Below, one piece after another: positions 8,679 to 15,977 of a stretch of 64,000 bases of DNA. The stretch comes from Gulosibacter molinativorax (GTDB lineage Bacteria; Actinomycetota; Actinomycetes; Actinomycetales; Microbacteriaceae), in contig NZ_CP028426.1 in the NCBI RefSeq assembly GCF_003010915.2, positions 1,364,001-1,428,000 of the forward strand, given 5' to 3'. The notes beneath the pieces were generated by a model. The model made no database searches, was not told the DNA's origin, and was given only the letters and a program-made list of their open reading frames with translations. Numbering within the stretch: position 1 is the first letter of the stretch; every line of letters starts with the position of its first letter. The translations under genes and the position numbers were made by a program.

Positions 8679-9689
8679 TCAGGCCTTGCCCTCCGAGGAT
8701 TCGTCGCCCGGGCCAGGCTCCTGGGACTGCTGAGACTGTTGCGCCTGCTGAGACTGTTGGGCCTGTTGCGCTCGCTGCGCCTGTTGCTCACGTTCCAGCC
8801 GTCGCTGTTCATCCTGCATCTCGCCAAAGGTGCGAGGTGGATGCGCGGGCTGAGCTGGCTGCGCGGGCGGCTGACCCTGCCCTGCCACAGGCTGTCCGCC
8901 CTGCTCCGTACCCTGCCATTGGGGCGGTGCCTGCCACTGCCGGTCGGCGGGTGCGTACTGACCCTGCCCCGCAGCCTGGCCCTGCCCCGCATCCTGACCT
9001 TGCCCTGCATCCTGACCCTGCCCCGCATCCTGACCTTGCCCCGCATCCTGACCTTGCCCCGCATCCGGCCCTGCGGCCTGACCCGCCCCGGCCGACTGCC
9101 CAGCCGACTGCCCCGCTCCCGGCGCGTAGGCGGGGCCCTGCGCCTGACCGGGCTGCTGCCATTGACCCGGAGCCGGCGACTGCTGCGATTCCTGCGGCCG
9201 CGACCACGTGCCGCCACGCTGGAGCGTGTCTCGCACCTTGGCACTCATACTGTGCGGCACCACGATGTCGAACCGCGAGGCCGTCACCTGCATCATCGAG
9301 GTGAACTCGCGCTTCTGCGGCGAAAGCGCATAGGCGAGGATCCCCCAGATAACACCGAACGCGAGCGACATCACGAAGACGCCGATGATCGCGACAAAAT
9401 CCGTGGCCGGGAAAAAGATCAGCCACAGGAGCGACAGGAACATACCGATCATGACGCCGTTCCCAAGCCCGTTAAGCGCCGCGCGCCCGTAGTTCATCCG
9501 GCCGGTGATCCGCTCCACCGATTTGAGGTCGCTCCCGACCACCGAAATCGACGACACGTCGAAGCCTTCGTTGCGCACGAGGACGTCGACGGCGCTGCGC
9601 GCTGCTTCGTACGTCGGGTACGACGCAACCACGTCTCCCGTCGGAATAGTCGGAAGTCCAACTTGACCCATGTTTCTCGGCGAACTCAT
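8679..9689 (-). CDS. YflT-like general stress protein with Gln/Gly repeat tail
   Basis: 336 residues. N-terminal domain (TGDVVASYPTYEAARSAVD and SISVVGSDL) is the YflT/general-stress-17M type; then two hydrophobic segments (about 85-135) in a glycine-zipper-like stretch, then a long low-complexity Q/G/A/P tail containing about six copies of a DAGQGQ-type hexapeptide and ending in QQAQ/QQSQ runs. I chose the ATG at 9689 (MSSPRNMGQ) because the longer frame runs over the divergent neighbour's start. Function is unknown; general-stress or cell-envelope role is inferred from the family. Confidence 0.7.
   Translation of the reverse strand: MSSPRNMGQVGLPTIPTGDVVASYPTYEAARSAVDVLVRNEGFDVSSISVVGSDLKSVERITGRMNYGRAALNGLGNGVMIGMFLSLLWLIFFPATDFVAIIGVFVMSLAFGVIWGILAYALSPQKREFTSMMQVTASRFDIVVPHSMSAKVRDTLQRGGTWSRPQESQQSPAPGQWQQPGQAQGPAYAPGAGQSAGQSAGAGQAAGPDAGQGQDAGQGQDAGQGQDAGQGQDAGQGQAAGQGQYAPADRQWQAPPQWQGTEQGGQPVAGQGQPPAQPAQPAHPPRTFGEMQDEQRRLEREQQAQRAQQAQQSQQAQQSQQSQEPGPGDESSEGKA
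8961..9068. repeat. 18-bp in-frame tandem repeat, six units
   Basis: Six units of about 18 bp (consensus ACCCTGCCCCGCATCCTG) run head to tail and encode the repeated DAGQGQ hexapeptide of the stress protein on the minus strand. Units differ by one to three bases. An 18-bp unit keeps the reading frame if copies are gained or lost. Confidence 0.85.
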
Positions 9690-9747
9690 GCTCGTATTAT
9701 TGCCTCTGCACCAGGGGAGTTTGCTGGGGCACACGTAGGATGGTCGG

Positions 9748-11055
9748 GTGAGCGCTTCCAAAGTTTTCGTGGCCCGACTTGCGAACACACCCGTCTATGA
9801 CTTGGACGGCGACCGCGTCGGTCGGCTTCGCGACCTCATCGTCAACTATCGCTCCACTCATGCCCCACGCGTCAGCGGCATTCTGGTCGAACTCCTCGGT
9901 GCCACGCGCAAGCTCGTGTTCGTGCAGATGAAGGACGTCACGGCGATCGGTTCCTCGCAGCTCATCGTGAACTGGGACGAAAACGAGCAACGTCCGTTCG
10001 AGCAGCGCGGTGAGGAAGTCCGCGTCTTCTCGGAGCTCCTCGACCGCTCGGGCACTCTGCGCGAAACCGGGGTTCGCGGCGTCATCGAGGACATCTCGAT
10101 CGTCGAGGACGACGCTGGCGATTGGTCGGTCGGCCAACTCTATGTCCGGCTCCCCCGCACCTCGCTCAATCCATTCGGCAAGGCGCCCACGGAGTACGTC
10201 ACGTGGGATGAGATCGACCTCGATCTCGATCCCGAGGGCGATACCCCGGCGACGCAGTTCCTCACGGCTCACTCCGAGATCGGGCCAAGCGACCTCGCGG
10301 ATGCGCTGCTCGACCTCCCGATCGATCGGCGCCTCGACGTCGTCGAAGAGCTCCCGGATGCCCGACTCGCGGATGTGCTCGAGGAGATGTACGAGGACGA
10401 CCAGGTCGTCATCATCCAGCACCTCGACGAGAATCGCGCGGCGGGCGTCCTCGACCACATGCAGCCAGACGACGCGGCCGACCTCGTGGGCCGCCTCGAC
10501 GCGAACAAGTCCGAGTCCCTCCTCGCGCTCATGGAGCCGGAGGAGGCGGAGGACGTCCGCATGCTCCTCGAGTTCGAGCCGAACACCGCGGGTGGCCTCA
10601 TGACGACGGACCCGATCGTCGTGTCACCGGATGCGACGGTCGCCGAGGCGCTCGTACTCATCCGCCGCTCGGAGATTGCCCCGGCGCTCGCGACCGCGGT
10701 CTTCGTCACCGCATCCCCCTACGAGGTCCCCACTGGCCGCTACCTCGGACTCGTACACTTCCAGCGACTGTTGCGCTATCCCCCGCACGAGCGGGTCGGT
10801 TCGATCCTCGATAAACGCATCGAGCCCGCGCATACAACCACGAAGGATGTAGATGTCGTGCGTTCGCTAGCCCGATACGACCTCGTGGCGCTGCCAGTGG
10901 TGGACGACGAGGATCGCTTGGTCGGCGTCATCACGGTCGACGACGTGCTCGACCACATCCTGCCGGACGACTGGCGCTCGGTACCGACCGAGACCTATCC
11001 GGAAACCGGAATCATCACTCTGCCCACAACCGACTCGGGAGGTGCTCATGGCTGA
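9748..11055 (+). CDS. Soluble MgtE-N/CBS-domain protein with PRC-like N-terminus
   Basis: 435 residues: a PRC-barrel-like N-terminal part (VYDLDGDRVGRLRDLIVNYR and a second related unit around 90-150), the MgtE intracellular N domain (LADALLDLPIDRRLDVVEELPDARLADVLEEM..., about 180-280) and a CBS pair (TTDPIVVSPDATVAEAL and LVALPVVDDEDRLVGVITVDDVLDHILPDDW). The MgtE membrane domain is absent, so this is not itself a magnesium channel; it may sense Mg2+ or nucleotides. GTG start at 9748. It overlaps the DUF1003 gene by eight bases, and this order with DUF1003 and Mrp is conserved in actinobacteria. Confidence 0.85.
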   Translation: MSASKVFVARLANTPVYDLDGDRVGRLRDLIVNYRSTHAPRVSGILVELLGATRKLVFVQMKDVTAIGSSQLIVNWDENEQRPFEQRGEEVRVFSELLDRSGTLRETGVRGVIEDISIVEDDAGDWSVGQLYVRLPRTSLNPFGKAPTEYVTWDEIDLDLDPEGDTPATQFLTAHSEIGPSDLADALLDLPIDRRLDVVEELPDARLADVLEEMYEDDQVVIIQHLDENRAAGVLDHMQPDDAADLVGRLDANKSESLLALMEPEEAEDVRMLLEFEPNTAGGLMTTDPIVVSPDATVAEALVLIRRSEIAPALATAVFVTASPYEVPTGRYLGLVHFQRLLRYPPHERVGSILDKRIEPAHTTTKDVDVVRSLARYDLVALPVVDDEDRLVGVITVDDVLDHILPDDWRSVPTETYPETGIITLPTTDSGGAHG

Positions 11056-11707
11056 AATCAACGAAAACGACGACGTCCTGAGTGTGCCGAAGTCCGAGTC
11101 GCGTCGCCGGCCTCGCCGTGCCGACGGCGGGTCTGACGACAAGAAGCGTGGCCGTCGCCGCGACCGGAAGAAGGAGCAGCGCGAGGAGGATCGCGAAGAT
11201 CACGACGTGCTCGGCCGCGTCATGGAGGCCATCGCGCGCGCCATGGGGACGCCCGCGTTCCTCATCGGCCTGACGCTTTTCGTCGGCGGCTGGATCGCCT
11301 GGAACACGCTCGCGCCCGACGCGTGGCGCTTCGACTCCTCCGATCTCGGGTTCATCGCGCTGACCCTCGCGCTGTCGCTGCAGGCGTCGTACGCCGCGCC
11401 GATGCTGCTGCTCGCGCAGAACCGGCAGGATGACCGTGACCGCGTGCAGATCGAGCAGGACCGGCAGCGTTCCGAGCGAAACACCGCCGACCTCGAGTAT
11501 CTCAGCCGCGAGGTCGTTGCCCTGCGGATGCGCATGAACGACATGGCCTCGCAGGACTTCATTCGTGCCGAACTGCGCGCGCTCCTCGACGAGATGGACG
11601 AGCGCGCCGCCCTCTCGACGACCGCGGCGACGACTAAGCCCGCGGCGGGCGCCACTGCCGGTACCACAGCCAACCCCGAGAGCGAGACCGACGAACACCG
11701 TGCCTGA
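11048..11707 (+). CDS. DUF1003 membrane protein
   Basis: 219 residues. After a charged N-terminal 60 residues (RRRDRKKEQREEDREDHD) come two membrane helices (about 74-95 and 106-130) and a cytoplasmic coiled region (QNRQDDRDRVQIEQDRQRSERN), the usual DUF1003 layout. ATG at 11048 is chosen, five bases after GGGAGG; a GTG at 11042 is also possible. Its last eight bases overlap the Mrp start. Function unknown; probably linked to the CBS protein before it. Confidence 0.82.
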   Translation: MAEINENDDVLSVPKSESRRRPRRADGGSDDKKRGRRRDRKKEQREEDREDHDVLGRVMEAIARAMGTPAFLIGLTLFVGGWIAWNTLAPDAWRFDSSDLGFIALTLALSLQASYAAPMLLLAQNRQDDRDRVQIEQDRQRSERNTADLEYLSREVVALRMRMNDMASQDFIRAELRALLDEMDERAALSTTAATTKPAAGATAGTTANPESETDEHRA

Positions 11708-12812
11708 CCCCCGCATCCAGCGCATCCGCCAGGAACTCGGGCAGGTCATCGATCCCGAGCTGCGTCGCCCCATCACCGAGCTCGGGATGGTCGGCGAGAT
11801 TTCTGTGCCTGACAATGCGCCGATTCAGGTCGACATTAAGCTCACGATCGTGAGCTGCCCCCGAGCCGACGACATCGAGAAGGATGCGCGTGCCGCGGTT
11901 CGCCGCGCTGTCGGCGACGACCCTTACGTGGTTTCCGTGGGCGTGATGTCGCGCGAGGAGCGCCGCGCGCTCACCGAGCGACTGCGCGGCTCGAAGCCGA
12001 AGGAGCATCCGTTCGGCAAGGACTCCCTCACGCGCGTGATTGCAATCACGAGCGGCAAGGGTGGCGTCGGCAAGTCAACCGTGACCGCGAACCTCGCCGC
12101 GGCGATGGCCGCCGACGGGCTCGACGTCGGCGTCATCGACGCGGACGTGTTCGGTTTTTCGATCCCGTCGCTGCTCGGGATGGCGCCCGGCACGCAGCCG
12201 ACGCAGGTCGGCGAGATGATGCTGCCGCCGATCGCCCACGACGTGAAGGCCGTCTCGATCGGGATGTTTTTGCAGTCGCCAGATGAGATCGTCGCGTGGC
12301 GCGGGCCGATGCTGCATCGCACGCTCGAGCAGTTCCTCAAGGATGTGTACTTCGGCGAGCCGGACGTCCTCCTGCTCGATCTCCCACCTGGAACAGGCGA
12401 CGTCGCCCTGTCGCTTGGCCAGTTGTTGCCGCACAGCGAGGTGGTGGTGGTCACGACGCCGCAGCCCGCTGCCGCGGATGTCGCGTGGCGATCCGGGGCC
12501 GTCGCGAAGAAGACCGGTCAGCGCGTCGTGGGTGTGATTGAGACGATGTCGCCGGCGATCGGCCCAGACGGCACCGAGTTCGCGCTGTTCGGTTCGGGCG
12601 GTGGTGAGGAAGTGGCGCGCCGATTCGGCGTTCCGCTGCTCGGGAACGTGCCGCTCTCGGAACAACTGCGCAGCGACGGCGACGCCGGGACGCCGATCGT
12701 GCTCGCGCATCCTGACGACCCCGCCGCGGTCGCCCTTCGGGATGCAGCGCGCCGCCTGTACCAGCGCCCACGCGGGCTCGCGGGCAAGCCGCTCGGCGTC
12801 TCCGTGAACTAA
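11700..12812 (+). CDS. Mrp/NBP35-family P-loop ATPase, iron-sulfur carrier
   Basis: 370 residues: an N-terminal MIP18/DUF59 domain (about 5-90) and a MinD-like ATPase with the deviant Walker A SGKGGVGKST (about 118-127), DADVFGFSIPS and LLLDLPPGTGD. These proteins carry or transfer Fe-S clusters. The CxxC that bridges the cluster in many relatives is absent; around it the sequence reads GVIETMSPAIGPDGTEF, a pattern I associate with actinobacterial Mrp. GTG at 11700 overlaps the DUF1003 stop by eight bases; the longer upstream frame is a shadow of that gene. Confidence 0.88.
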   Translation: MPDPRIQRIRQELGQVIDPELRRPITELGMVGEISVPDNAPIQVDIKLTIVSCPRADDIEKDARAAVRRAVGDDPYVVSVGVMSREERRALTERLRGSKPKEHPFGKDSLTRVIAITSGKGGVGKSTVTANLAAAMAADGLDVGVIDADVFGFSIPSLLGMAPGTQPTQVGEMMLPPIAHDVKAVSIGMFLQSPDEIVAWRGPMLHRTLEQFLKDVYFGEPDVLLLDLPPGTGDVALSLGQLLPHSEVVVVTTPQPAAADVAWRSGAVAKKTGQRVVGVIETMSPAIGPDGTEFALFGSGGGEEVARRFGVPLLGNVPLSEQLRSDGDAGTPIVLAHPDDPAAVALRDAARRLYQRPRGLAGKPLGVSVN

Positions 12813-12847
12813 CCGCTTCTGCCGGGCTGGTGCCTTGGCGCCGTGGT

Positions 12848-12959
12848 GCCTTGGTGCCCGGGAGCCTTGGTGCCCTTGTGCCCTGACGCCCTGGACCCCT
12901 GGAGCCTTGGTGCCCGGGAGCCTTGGCGCCCTTGTGCCCTGACGCCCTGGACCCCTGGA
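12848..12959. repeat. 56-bp tandem repeat, two near-identical units
   Basis: Units 12848-12903 and 12904-12959 differ at one base (T at 12871, C at 12927). Each is built of shorter GCCTTGG/GTGCCC modules with a rough 9-10 base rhythm, and degenerate modules continue on both sides (about 12828-12990). It fills the first part of the 517-base gap after mrp. Read on the minus strand it gives a collagen-like open frame, which I do not regard as a gene. Confidence 0.8.
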
Positions 12960-13023
12960 GCACTTGTGCCCTAGCGCCCTGGCGCCCTAAAGCACCGCAA
13001 GGCTCAGCCGTGTCGCCCCGCCC

Positions 13024-13254
13024 GGCTTGAAATTTCAAGCCACCCACCCAGCCCGACTAGAAATTTCAAGCCACCCGCCCCGCCTGGCTTGAATTTTCAA
13101 GCCACGCAGAACCTGGTTTGAAACTTCCTGCCAGATAGTGTCCAGCGAGGTGATATCCCCTCGCTGGAGACTCCTCGGCCTGAAGTTTTAAGCCCTAGAA
13201 ATCACGGCTTGAAAATTCAAACCCGATCCAGGTCAGGGCTTAAACTTTCAAGCC
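13024..13254. repeat. Phased array of eight palindromes between mrp and tatB
   Basis: Seven 18-bp copies of GGCTTGAAATTTCAAGCC or close variants start at 13024, 13055, 13086, 13115, 13177, 13206 and 13237; the first is a perfect palindrome. An eighth, unrelated palindrome (TCCAGCGAGG and its complement, 13141-13168) sits where a copy would be expected. Centre-to-centre distances are 31, 31, 29, 31, 31, 29 and 31 bp. The 8-13 base spacers are not conserved. No ORF uses this stretch. It is not a CRISPR: repeats are too short, spacers too short and the repeats diverge. Role unknown. Confidence 0.9.
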
Positions 13255-13329
13255 GCGAAGGGTGGTTAAATGCGCGGCTCGGCGCCAGCCAAGTGCAACC
13301 GGGCGCTAGGAGAAATGTGTGGCCGGGCG

Positions 13330-13824
13330 CTAGGTGGCCTCGGAATCGAACGGAGCCTGGCCCGGGACCATCGGGGCCGTTTTCACCGTGCTTGTCGCCC
13401 ATGCTGGGGCCGATCCGCCAGCTACTGCGCCGGCGGCCATCGCAGCGCCGCCCACAGCCGTGCCTGCTATAGAAGCAGCCGAACCCACGCCCGCGCCAAC
13501 GCCACCAGCACCAGCACCAGCACCAGCACCAGCACCAGCGGCGACACTGCCACCCGGCCCAGCGTTTGGATCGGCATCGTTCCAGGCATCGCGGATGATG
13601 CGGCGCGGGTCGTACTGGCGTGGGTCGAGCTTGCGCCAGTCCTCGCTCGTGAAGTCGTCACCGAGTTCCTCCGACACGCGCGATTTTGCGTCTTCCGTCC
13701 AGGCACGGGCACGCTTGATCAGGTTCGCAAGTTGGGTTGCGAGCGTAGGGAGGCGCTCCGGTCCGAAAATGAAGACGGCAATGATTCCTATCAAAAGGAG
13801 TTTTTCGAAGGTAAGGCCGCCCAT
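13330..13824 (-). CDS. tatB: Twin-arginine translocase subunit TatB
   Basis: 164 residues: one N-terminal membrane helix with the TatA/B pattern (LTFEKLLLIGIIAVFIFGPERLP), an amphipathic helix (LATQLANLIKRARAWTEDAKSRVSEELG) and a flexible Ala/Gly tail with a GAGAGAGAG run encoded by a 6-bp repeat. TatB receives folded proteins with RR signal peptides at the membrane; one such substrate in the window is the Rieske protein at 37164-37643. ATG at 13824 is chosen so that MGGLTFEK follows the family. It is divergent from the O-methyltransferase, 22 bases apart. Confidence 0.88.
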   Translation of the reverse strand: MGGLTFEKLLLIGIIAVFIFGPERLPTLATQLANLIKRARAWTEDAKSRVSEELGDDFTSEDWRKLDPRQYDPRRIIRDAWNDADPNAGPGGSVAAGAGAGAGAGAGGVGAGVGSAASIAGTAVGGAAMAAGAVAGGSAPAWATSTVKTAPMVPGQAPFDSEAT

Positions 13825-13846
13825 GACTCCAGGGTAACCTGGTGGA

Positions 13847-14479
13847 ATGTCCGAATTCGAGTTGAGCATGCGCTTTACCGACGAACAAATCGTCGAGCAA
13901 CCCGCACAGCAGTCCGCTCGACGCTACGCTCTCGAGCTCGGTCTGCCAACAATCTCGCGGACCCTCGGGGCGCACCTCGCGTTCGTCGCCGCATCCACCC
14001 GTGCCGAGCGGATCATCGAGATCGGTTCAACCGGGGGCCTCACGACGACCTGGCTCCACCGCGGCGCGCCCAAGGCGACCATCACGTGCATCGACAACGA
14101 GCCCGAGCATCTCGCGCAGACTCGTCGCGCGCTGCTCGAGGCGGCGCATCCCGCGACCGCGATTCGCTGCATCTCTGGTGACCCGCACCGCGTGCTTCCC
14201 CGCATGAGCGAAGACACGTATGACCTCGTACTCATCACCGGTCCGCTGCAACACGTGTCGGCGCACTTGCAGCACGGGCTTCGCGTCGTGCGCCCGGGTG
14301 GAACGATCCTCGTACTCAATGCGCTGAACCAAGGTCGCGTCGCCGACCCTGCGCGTCGGGATGCGATCACCACGTCGCTTCGCCTCGTGATTCGCGAGTT
14401 TCAGCGGCAACCGGATCTCGTGACCTCCGTCATCCCGATCGACGGCGGGCTGCTGCAGGTCACCGCGCTACCGCAGTAG
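13847..14479 (+). CDS. SAM-dependent O-methyltransferase
   Basis: 210 residues with the class I methyltransferase site: IIEIGSTGGLTTTWL (motif I), TITCIDNEPEHL, SGDPHRVLP and DLVLITGPLQHVSAHL. It resembles the mycobacterial Rv1220c type that also neighbours tatB and mrp. The substrate is unknown. In many family members the motif after the metal aspartate reads D-x-x-K; here DLVLITG lacks the lysine, so dependence on a metal is uncertain. Confidence 0.8.
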   Translation: MSEFELSMRFTDEQIVEQPAQQSARRYALELGLPTISRTLGAHLAFVAASTRAERIIEIGSTGGLTTTWLHRGAPKATITCIDNEPEHLAQTRRALLEAAHPATAIRCISGDPHRVLPRMSEDTYDLVLITGPLQHVSAHLQHGLRVVRPGGTILVLNALNQGRVADPARRDAITTSLRLVIREFQRQPDLVTSVIPIDGGLLQVTALPQ

Positions 14480-14574
14480 CTGCGACAGCGCCGACCCGCG
14501 CGGTAACGCGGCGGCAGCACGGGCCCGTCGCGCAAAGCGCCAACATTGCGGGTAAGCAAATCGGGTTAAGCAAA

Positions 14575-14608
14575 CACTGCGGGCTCCCCGATAGGGGCAC
14601 CCGCAGTG
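14575..14608. terminator. Bidirectional terminator hairpin
   Basis: CACTGCGGG (14575-14583) pairs with CCCGCAGTG (14600-14608), and an inner CCCC/GGGG stem closes on a GATA loop. It lies between the convergent O-methyltransferase and DUF3117 genes and may serve both. No T-tract follows. Confidence 0.75.
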
Positions 14609-14624
14609 AACTCGAAGCAGTTAT

Positions 14625-14795
14625 CTACTTGCTGATTGCGCCGTTGAGCGCGTCCGCAAGCTCCTTCGCCTCATCGTCGTTGACCGACACGACAAGTCGG
14701 CCGCCGCCTTCAAGCGGAACTCGAACGATGATGAGACGTCCCTCGCGAACGGCCTCCATGGGGCCATCGCCGGTGCGGGGCTTCATTGCAGCCAT
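14625..14795 (-). CDS. DUF3117 small protein (56 aa)
   Basis: The minus strand encodes a 56-residue protein beginning MAAMKPRTGDGPMEAVREGR and ending DALNGAISK, matching the actinobacterial DUF3117 family. The ATG at 14795 is preceded by a near-perfect AGGAGG ribosome site. Function unknown; the family is short and widely conserved in actinobacteria. Confidence 0.88.
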   Translation of the reverse strand: MAAMKPRTGDGPMEAVREGRLIIVRVPLEGGGRLVVSVNDDEAKELADALNGAISK

Positions 14796-14863
14796 TTACT
14801 CTGCCTCCTGTGTAGTGCGAACCTTCCTATTATCTCACTCTTCACGCGCAGGGCTCGTAACAG

Positions 14864-14876
14864 CGGGTAATACCCG
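14864..14876. promoter_or_regulatory. Short palindrome upstream of sodA
   Basis: CGGGTAATACCCG, a perfect dyad of six-base arms around one base, lies between the divergent DUF3117 and sodA starts, about 105 bases before sodA. A second motif, TTGCCTAGGTTGCC, lies at 14911-14924. Either could be an operator; no regulator is identified. Confidence 0.35.
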
Positions 14877-14980
14877 ACTCGCGAATGACGCGTGGGGAAT
14901 ACCTGGATGGTTGCCTAGGTTGCCTTTCAGAGGTGCGGGTATCGTCAATCTCGCATCTCACACTTCACGAAAGGAACACC

Positions 14981-15577
14981 ATGGCAGAGTTCACACTCCC
15001 CGACCTTCCCTACGACTACTCGGCACTTGAGCCGCACATCTCGGCCAAGATCATGGAGCTTCACCACTCGAAGCACCACGCAACCTACGTGAAGGGCGCA
15101 AACACCGCGCTCGAGCAGCTCGCGGAGGCTCGCGACAAGGGCGACTTCGCGAACATCAACAAGCTCGAGAAGGACCTCGCGTTCAACGTCGGTGGTGTCA
15201 ACAACCACTCCATCTTCTGGACCAACCTCACCCCCGACTACGCAGAGCCCGCCGGCTCGGCGAAGGACCTCCTCGACAACGAGTTCGGTGGCCTCGACAA
15301 GTTCCAGGCACAGTTCACCGCTGCTGCCCTCGGCATCCAGGGCTCGGGCTGGGCGGTTCTCGGTCGCGACAACGCAACCGGCAACGTCTCGACCTTCCAG
15401 CTCTTCGACCAGCAGGGCAACGTGCCGTTCGGCGTCACCCCGCTGCTCATGCTCGACATGTGGGAGCACGCCTTCTACCTCGACTACGTCAACGTCAAGG
15501 CTGACTACGTCAAGGCGTTCTGGAACATCGTGAACTGGGCGAACGTCGCCGAGCGCATCGACTCCGCACAGGCGTAA
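14981..15577 (+). CDS. sodA: Superoxide dismutase, Mn/Fe family
   Basis: 198 residues; converts superoxide to hydrogen peroxide and oxygen. The four metal ligands sit in MELHHSKHHATYV, NNHSIFW, and the C-terminal DMWEHAFYLDY (Asp and His). The ATG at 14981 has a GAAAGGA site; the longer frame upstream does not resemble the family. Whether Mn, Fe or both is used cannot be told securely from these motifs. A strong terminator follows at 15606-15641. Confidence 0.95.
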   Translation: MAEFTLPDLPYDYSALEPHISAKIMELHHSKHHATYVKGANTALEQLAEARDKGDFANINKLEKDLAFNVGGVNNHSIFWTNLTPDYAEPAGSAKDLLDNEFGGLDKFQAQFTAAALGIQGSGWAVLGRDNATGNVSTFQLFDQQGNVPFGVTPLLMLDMWEHAFYLDYVNVKADYVKAFWNIVNWANVAERIDSAQA

Positions 15578-15605
15578 GTCTCAGGGTCGTAAATCTCAGC
15601 GTCAT

Positions 15606-15641
15606 AAAGAGGCCGCTTCCCTTCTGGGAGGCGGTCTCTTT
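15606..15641 (+). terminator. sodA terminator
   Basis: AAAGAGGCCGCTTCCC pairs with GGGAGGCGGTCTCTTT around a TTCT loop, 28 bases after the sodA stop, followed by a T-rich CATTTC stretch: a textbook intrinsic terminator with one or two mismatches. Confidence 0.88.
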
Positions 15642-15660
15642 CATTTCTGGGCGGCCGCCC

Positions 15661-15968
15661 TTGCCGGTAGCGCTCAACATGGCGGCAGGCGCATCGCATC
15701 ATTGCCGGTAACCCTCAGCATGTGCCGTACTCCGGCAGGGGTGAGCGCTACCGGCAAGGGCCGGCAAACGGCAGGTATCAGCGCAGCGGCAAGCTCATCC
15801 CATCAATGCCGGTAACGCCTAGCATGTGCGGTACTCCGGCAGGGGTGAACGCTACCGACAAGGGTTGTCAAGCGGCGCGCATCAGCGCAGCGGCAAGCTC
15901 ATCCCATCATTGCCAGTAACCCCCAGCATGTGCCGTACTCCGGCAGGGGTGAGCGCTACCGGCCAGGG
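15661..15968. repeat. 104-bp direct repeats, about 2.6 copies, each with an internal inverted repeat
   Basis: The segment TGCCGGTAAC...CTCATCC recurs with starts at 15703, 15807 and 15911, exactly 104 bases apart; the third is cut short near 15968. Within each unit TGCCGGTAACCCTCA pairs imperfectly with TGAGCGCTACCGGCA about 25 bases later, so each could fold into a long hairpin. A partial inverted copy lies at 15661-15680. This fills the 400-base gap between sodA and the convergent acyl-CoA synthetase gene. Confidence 0.85.
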
Positions 15969-15977
15969 CCCAGACAA

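Noticed and set aside
12451..13047. 198-residue collagen-like ORF on the minus strand
   Set aside because: It overlaps the end of mrp and the 56-bp repeat; the Gly-rich sequence comes from the repeat, and codon use is not that of a gene.
13024..13254. CRISPR array
   Set aside because: Repeats are 18 bp, diverged and self-complementary; spacers are only 8-13 bases; no cas gene is in the window.
14905..14930. Iron box upstream of sodA
   Set aside because: TTGCCTAGGTTGCC shows only half-site resemblance to the DtxR consensus, well below the narK site.
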